64,000 bases of DNA from Dehalobacter sp. DCM (GTDB taxonomy: Bacteria > Bacillota > Desulfitobacteriia > Desulfitobacteriales > Syntrophobotulaceae), in NCBI RefSeq assembly GCF_024972775.1, contig NZ_CP092282.1:1977001-2041000 (forward strand), written 5' to 3'. The notes under the pieces are model-generated. The model saw only the letters and a program-made list of their open reading frames with translations. It was not told the DNA's origin and made no database searches. Shown in pieces: positions 60,891 through 64,000 of this stretch. Made by a program: the position numbers and the translations under genes. Numbering within the stretch: position 1 is the stretch's first letter; every line of letters starts with the position of its first letter.

Positions 60891-61760
60891 GTGGCCAAAA
60901 ATAAGATACGGCTGGATCTGCTGCTGGTTGAAAAAGGGCTGGTTGAAAGCAGAGAAAAAGCAAAATCACTGATTATGGCAGGAAAGGTCTATAAGGAAAA
61001 CATTTGCCTGGATAAACCGGGGACGATGGTGCAGTCGGATACGGACCTCATTCTCAAGGGAGAGGTTCACCCCTTTGTATCCCGCGGCGGCTTAAAATTG
61101 GCCAAAGCGATCACGGTATTCGATTTAGACTTAAAGGATAAAGTCATTGCTGACATTGGGGCTTCAACCGGAGGATTTACGGATTGTGCACTGCAGAACG
61201 GCGCCGCCAAGGTGTATGCCATTGATGTCGGATACGGCCAGCTAGCCTGGAAGCTGCGGCAAGATAATCGCGTTGTTTGTCTGGAAAGAACCAATGCGCG
61301 GTATTTGAGTGAAAATACGCTTGGGGAAAAGGTGGATTGGGTCGTCTGTGATGTTTCTTTTATTTCTTTGACTAAAATTTTTGCGGCAATGACAGTGATC
61401 CTGAAGGAACACGGGCAGGCCTTGGTTCTGATAAAACCTCAGTTTGAAGCCGGACCGGAGAATGTTGGGAAGAACGGTGTGGTAAGAGATCCCAAAATAC
61501 ACCGGGACGTGCTGGAAAAGGTTCTGTCAGAGGCTGAACATCAAGGTTTTCAAGTCATCGGGCTTGATTTTTCTCCCATCCGCGGTCCGGAGGGCAACAT
61601 TGAATTTTTAGCCTGGCTTAGAAAAAATAGTGACGGGAATTCCACTCAGGGCAGAGAAGATCAGAACACAGGGTTAGACGACATGAGTGAAAAGAATGAA
61701 CGCGATTGGCCATCACAGCTCAGTGAATTGGTCGAGCGGGCTCAGATGAGAACGGAGTGA
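60891..61760 (+). CDS. tlyA: TlyA-family rRNA (cytidine-2'-O) methyltransferase, 289 aa
   Basis: An N-terminal S4 RNA-binding domain (IRLDLLLVEKGLVESREKAK) and an FtsJ-type Rossmann methyltransferase (VIADIGASTGGFTDCALQNG for SAM, VCDVSFISLTKI, LIKPQFEAG) match TlyA, once called hemolysin. It methylates ribose on 16S or 23S rRNA. The C-terminus carries an extra charged tail of about 40 residues (after residue 245) not seen in most members. The start is GTG. Confidence 0.9.
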   Translation: MAKNKIRLDLLLVEKGLVESREKAKSLIMAGKVYKENICLDKPGTMVQSDTDLILKGEVHPFVSRGGLKLAKAITVFDLDLKDKVIADIGASTGGFTDCALQNGAAKVYAIDVGYGQLAWKLRQDNRVVCLERTNARYLSENTLGEKVDWVVCDVSFISLTKIFAAMTVILKEHGQALVLIKPQFEAGPENVGKNGVVRDPKIHRDVLEKVLSEAEHQGFQVIGLDFSPIRGPEGNIEFLAWLRKNSDGNSTQGREDQNTGLDDMSEKNERDWPSQLSELVERAQMRTE

Positions 61761-61764
61761 GAGT

Positions 61765-62580
61765 ATGGCGAATCGAGTTGGAATATGGGCAAATCAATCC
61801 AGGATCAATACCAACAGCCTGATCCCTCAGCTTATTAATTGGTTCACAGGCCAAGGATGGGAAACGGTACCGCAATGGGACGAAAAACTGGATGAAAATG
61901 TCGACTTTATATTATCTCTTGGCGGCGACGGTACTGTACTCGGAGCGGCTCGGGAGGCTTCCCGTTTTCATATTCCGGTGTTAGGCGTCAATTTCGGGAA
62001 GCTCGGATTCCTTTGCGAAATTGAACGCGGAGAAATATATACCGCCTTAAAAAAGGTTCTGCGGCAGGAATACGCCATCGAAGAGCGGCTGATGTTAAAT
62101 GTCTCGTACATTAAAGACGGTGAAAAATTTCAGGAAATCACCTTGAATGATGTTGTCTTTATTCGGGATAACGAGGATGCGCTTGTTACCCTTCAAGTAA
62201 AACTATCCGGAGAACCGATTGCCAGCCCGCCTTCAGACGGACTAATTATTGCGACACCAACGGGCTCTACTGCCTACTCGTTATCTGCCGGAGGACCAGT
62301 GGTCAGTCCGGATGTGCAGGCTGTACTGATAACACCATTAGCTGCGCATGCCCTGTCATCGCGGCCGATGGTTGTATCCTATAAAGAAAAAATCGATGTT
62401 ATCTTGACCAAAGGCAATCATGCCAGGGTGACTTCGGATGGGAAATTCATCGTTCTTATGAACCAGGGCGATCACATCCAAATCGAGACGGCACCCATCA
62501 GAGCACGGTTTATTCGATTAGGGGAAAGGAGCTTCCCTAAAGTTGTCCGGGAAAAGCTCAGGGACCGTTGGCATGAATGA
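61765..62580 (+). CDS. nadK: NAD kinase, 271 aa
   Basis: GGDGT at residues 53-57 (LGGDGTVLGAAR) is the phosphate-binding signature, followed by GVNFGKLGFLCEI, TPTGSTAYSLSAGGPVV and TPLAAHALSSRPMV. It makes NADP from NAD. The length is normal. It overlaps the next gene by 8 bases. Confidence 0.94.
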   Translation: MANRVGIWANQSRINTNSLIPQLINWFTGQGWETVPQWDEKLDENVDFILSLGGDGTVLGAAREASRFHIPVLGVNFGKLGFLCEIERGEIYTALKKVLRQEYAIEERLMLNVSYIKDGEKFQEITLNDVVFIRDNEDALVTLQVKLSGEPIASPPSDGLIIATPTGSTAYSLSAGGPVVSPDVQAVLITPLAAHALSSRPMVVSYKEKIDVILTKGNHARVTSDGKFIVLMNQGDHIQIETAPIRARFIRLGERSFPKVVREKLRDRWHE

Positions 62581-63148
62581 CAAGGGAATTGAAAATACAC
62601 AGACACTATTAAAATCGTACTTACAAAATAGAATCAAAGCAGGGGATATTGTCGTTGATGCGACAGCCGGTCGGGGGAAGGATACATTATTCCTGGCCGA
62701 GTGCGTCGGACCGCTGGGAAAGGTATATGCTTTTGATATTCAGGAAGACGCGATTGCTTCTACCCGGGAACTCTTAACGGAATACCAGCTGATGGACAGA
62801 GTAGCCTTATTCTTAGAAAGTCATTCTGAGATAGACAAAATCGTTCCTACAGGGATAAAAGCGGTCATCTTTAATCTGGGCTATTTACCTGGCAGCAATC
62901 AGCAGGTTACGACACATCCGGAGACTACCATTCAAGCAATTGAGGCCGGGGTAAGATTGTTAACTGAAAAAGGACTGATTGTTCTTACGGTATACCGCGG
63001 GCATGATCAGGGTGCAGCGGAATCAGCCAGTTTGAATACGTATTTGGCCGGACTTCCCAAGAAGGATTTCAGCGTTCTGCAGGGAATTTATCTTAACCAA
63101 GGCGACGCATCGCCTTACTGGCTGATCATTCAGAAAAACAGGGGGTAG
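62573..63148 (+). CDS. mnmM: tRNA mnm5s2U-type methyltransferase (MnmM/YtqB family), 191 aa
   Basis: Class I SAM methyltransferase: VVDATAGRGKDTLFLAE binds SAM, FDIQEDAIASTRELL follows, and IFNLGYLPGSNQ, the family signature, is near the catalytic site. The reading of about 190 aa agrees with Bacillus YtqB, which completes mnm5s2U in tRNA wobble positions. The ATG at 62573 overlaps nadK by 8 bases. Confidence 0.88.
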   Translation: MNDKGIENTQTLLKSYLQNRIKAGDIVVDATAGRGKDTLFLAECVGPLGKVYAFDIQEDAIASTRELLTEYQLMDRVALFLESHSEIDKIVPTGIKAVIFNLGYLPGSNQQVTTHPETTIQAIEAGVRLLTEKGLIVLTVYRGHDQGAAESASLNTYLAGLPKKDFSVLQGIYLNQGDASPYWLIIQKNRG

Positions 63149-63154
63149 TGGATA

Positions 63155-63604
63155 GTGAAAACGCGCCGCCAGAAAAAAATTCAGGAACTCATCACGAGTG
63201 AAGTGATCAAAACCCAGGAAGAGCTGGCCCAGCGTCTGCTGGAAGAAGGATATAATGTCACGCAAGCCACCGTATCCAGGGATATTAAAGAAATGGGTCT
63301 GTTTAAGATAGCCGCTTCCGGTGACGAGTATCGCTATGCCATACGGACCGAAACACAGCCGGTCGGGTTCAAGGACAGGCTGAATCGGATGTTCAAAGAA
63401 GTTGTCGTTTCCTTGGATAGCAGTGAGAATATCATTGTGATAAAAACGATTCCCGGCAATGCGCAGGCGATGGCACTGCTTCTGGACAATATTGGCTGGA
63501 AGGAAGTCATCGGGACCGTTGCCGGTGATGATACCATTTTCCTTTTAGTTAAGCCCAAAGAAATGACCCAAACCGTTTACCAGCGGCTGTCGGAATTGAT
63601 ATAG
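63155..63604 (+). CDS. argR: Arginine repressor ArgR, 149 aa
   Basis: The winged helix (SEVIKTQEELAQRLLEEGYNVT, ATVSRDIKEMGL) is followed by the arginine-binding hexamerisation domain with IKTIPGNAQAMALLLDNI and IGTVAGDDTIFLLV. The length and order are standard. The start is GTG. Between tlyA/nadK and recN is its usual place in Bacillota; it represses arginine synthesis. Confidence 0.94.
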   Translation: MKTRRQKKIQELITSEVIKTQEELAQRLLEEGYNVTQATVSRDIKEMGLFKIAASGDEYRYAIRTETQPVGFKDRLNRMFKEVVVSLDSSENIIVIKTIPGNAQAMALLLDNIGWKEVIGTVAGDDTIFLLVKPKEMTQTVYQRLSELI

Positions 63605-63616
63605 AGGAGGAGCCTT

Positions 63617-64000
63617 ATGCTGGAAGAACTGCACATCAAGGATTTTGCGCTCATGGAAGATGTTCATTTAACATTTAATGATGGCATGACCGTATTTACA
63701 GGCGAGACCGGAGCAGGAAAATCGATGTTGGTCGATGCTTTGGGAATCCTGTTAGGGGGCAGGGCCAGCACTGAATTTCTCCGACATGGCAAAGACAAAG
63801 CATGTATCGAAGGCATTTTTTCCCAACTGCCCGAAAAATTGGTCACGATCTTAAAGGATGAAGGCTATCCGCTGGAGGACAACTTACTGTTCCTTTATCG
63901 CGAAATCAATGAATCAGGCAAGAATATATGCCGTGTTCAGGGCCGAACAGTGCCGTTGTCGCTCTATCGGACGTTCTGCGAGGGTTTGGTGGATATCCAC
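63617..64000 (+). CDS. recN: DNA repair protein RecN, N-terminal 128 residues (runs off the right edge)
   Basis: Begins MLEELHIKDFALMEDVHL and has the Walker A sequence FTGETGAGKSMLVDAL, the start of the SMC-like ATPase RecN that acts at double-strand breaks. AGGAGGAGCCTT precedes the ATG, 12 bases after argR. The rest of the gene, about 440 residues, lies beyond the window. Confidence 0.95.
   Translation, partial: MLEELHIKDFALMEDVHLTFNDGMTVFTGETGAGKSMLVDALGILLGGRASTEFLRHGKDKACIEGIFSQLPEKLVTILKDEGYPLEDNLLFLYREINESGKNICRVQGRTVPLSLYRTFCEGLVDIH

Noticed and set aside
1-64000. CRISPR array or phage module
   Set aside because: No regularly spaced short repeats, cas genes, integrase or phage structural genes were seen.

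Overview
The window looks like chromosome from an anaerobic, endospore-forming Bacillota (Firmicutes), most likely of the Peptococcaceae/Desulfitobacteriaceae type (Desulfitobacterium, Dehalobacter and relatives). The reasons are the gene order xseA-xseB-ispA-dxs-tlyA-nadK-mnmM-argR-recN, spore genes (an SASP-like protein and a CotF-like coat pair), a high-molecular-weight rubredoxin, cytoplasmic molybdopterin enzymes with small ferredoxin-like partners, and moderate GC. The genus is an inference from gene content; no search was run.

Layout. 0-3.5 kb: a divergent unrecognised gene, then a sigma-54-type promoter and an operon for a molybdopterin oxidoreductase, its two-cluster Fe-S subunit and a small HNH protein. 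3.5-5.7 kb: a convergent MoxR ATPase/VWA pair. 6-11.4 kb: flavin reductase, RluA-type pseudouridine synthase, M29 aminopeptidase, CCA-adding-type enzyme and a rubredoxin-flavin reductase fusion. 11.4-14.9 kb: a cyclic-di-GMP-I type riboswitch with a terminator ahead of nhaB, then a second ion antiporter. 14.9-17 kb: PLP aminotransferase with an Lrp regulator, and a zinc-ribbon gene. 17.2-19.9 kb: a second, paralogous molybdopterin/Fe-S operon, again with a sigma-54-type promoter. 19.9-20.6 kb: palindromic repeats, an IS200 remnant and a 49-residue zinc-ribbon gene. 20.8-36 kb: mostly core genes (aconitase, trmL, a tagO/wecA-type gene, SASP, DRTGG-CBS-thioesterase regulator, uraA, FIST-GGDEF protein, truA, dnaE, coaD).

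From tRNA-Leu(CAA) at 36.2 kb to about 53.2 kb lies an accessory region. It is AT-richer, gap-rich and full of small single-purpose genes: three DUF3795 proteins, acetyltransferases, DUF1697, YbaK, two ICMT-like methyltransferases, VanW, and YjdF with its leader RNA. It also holds a DUF4353/VTC/DUF4956 operon, an IS110 fragment, several palindromic or attC-like intergenic elements, and a decayed third copy of the molybdopterin enzyme. From 53.6 kb the core resumes with corA, a DUF2148 gene and the long xseA-to-recN operon that runs off the right end.

Themes that tie the window together are: (1) two molybdopterin/Fe-S operons that share a promoter class, plus a relic of a third; (2) c-di-GMP signalling, with a diguanylate cyclase candidate and a c-di-GMP-sensing leader 17 kb apart; (3) a family of long palindromes with the core GGGACGTAGAMCTTTGTC, found three times between genes.
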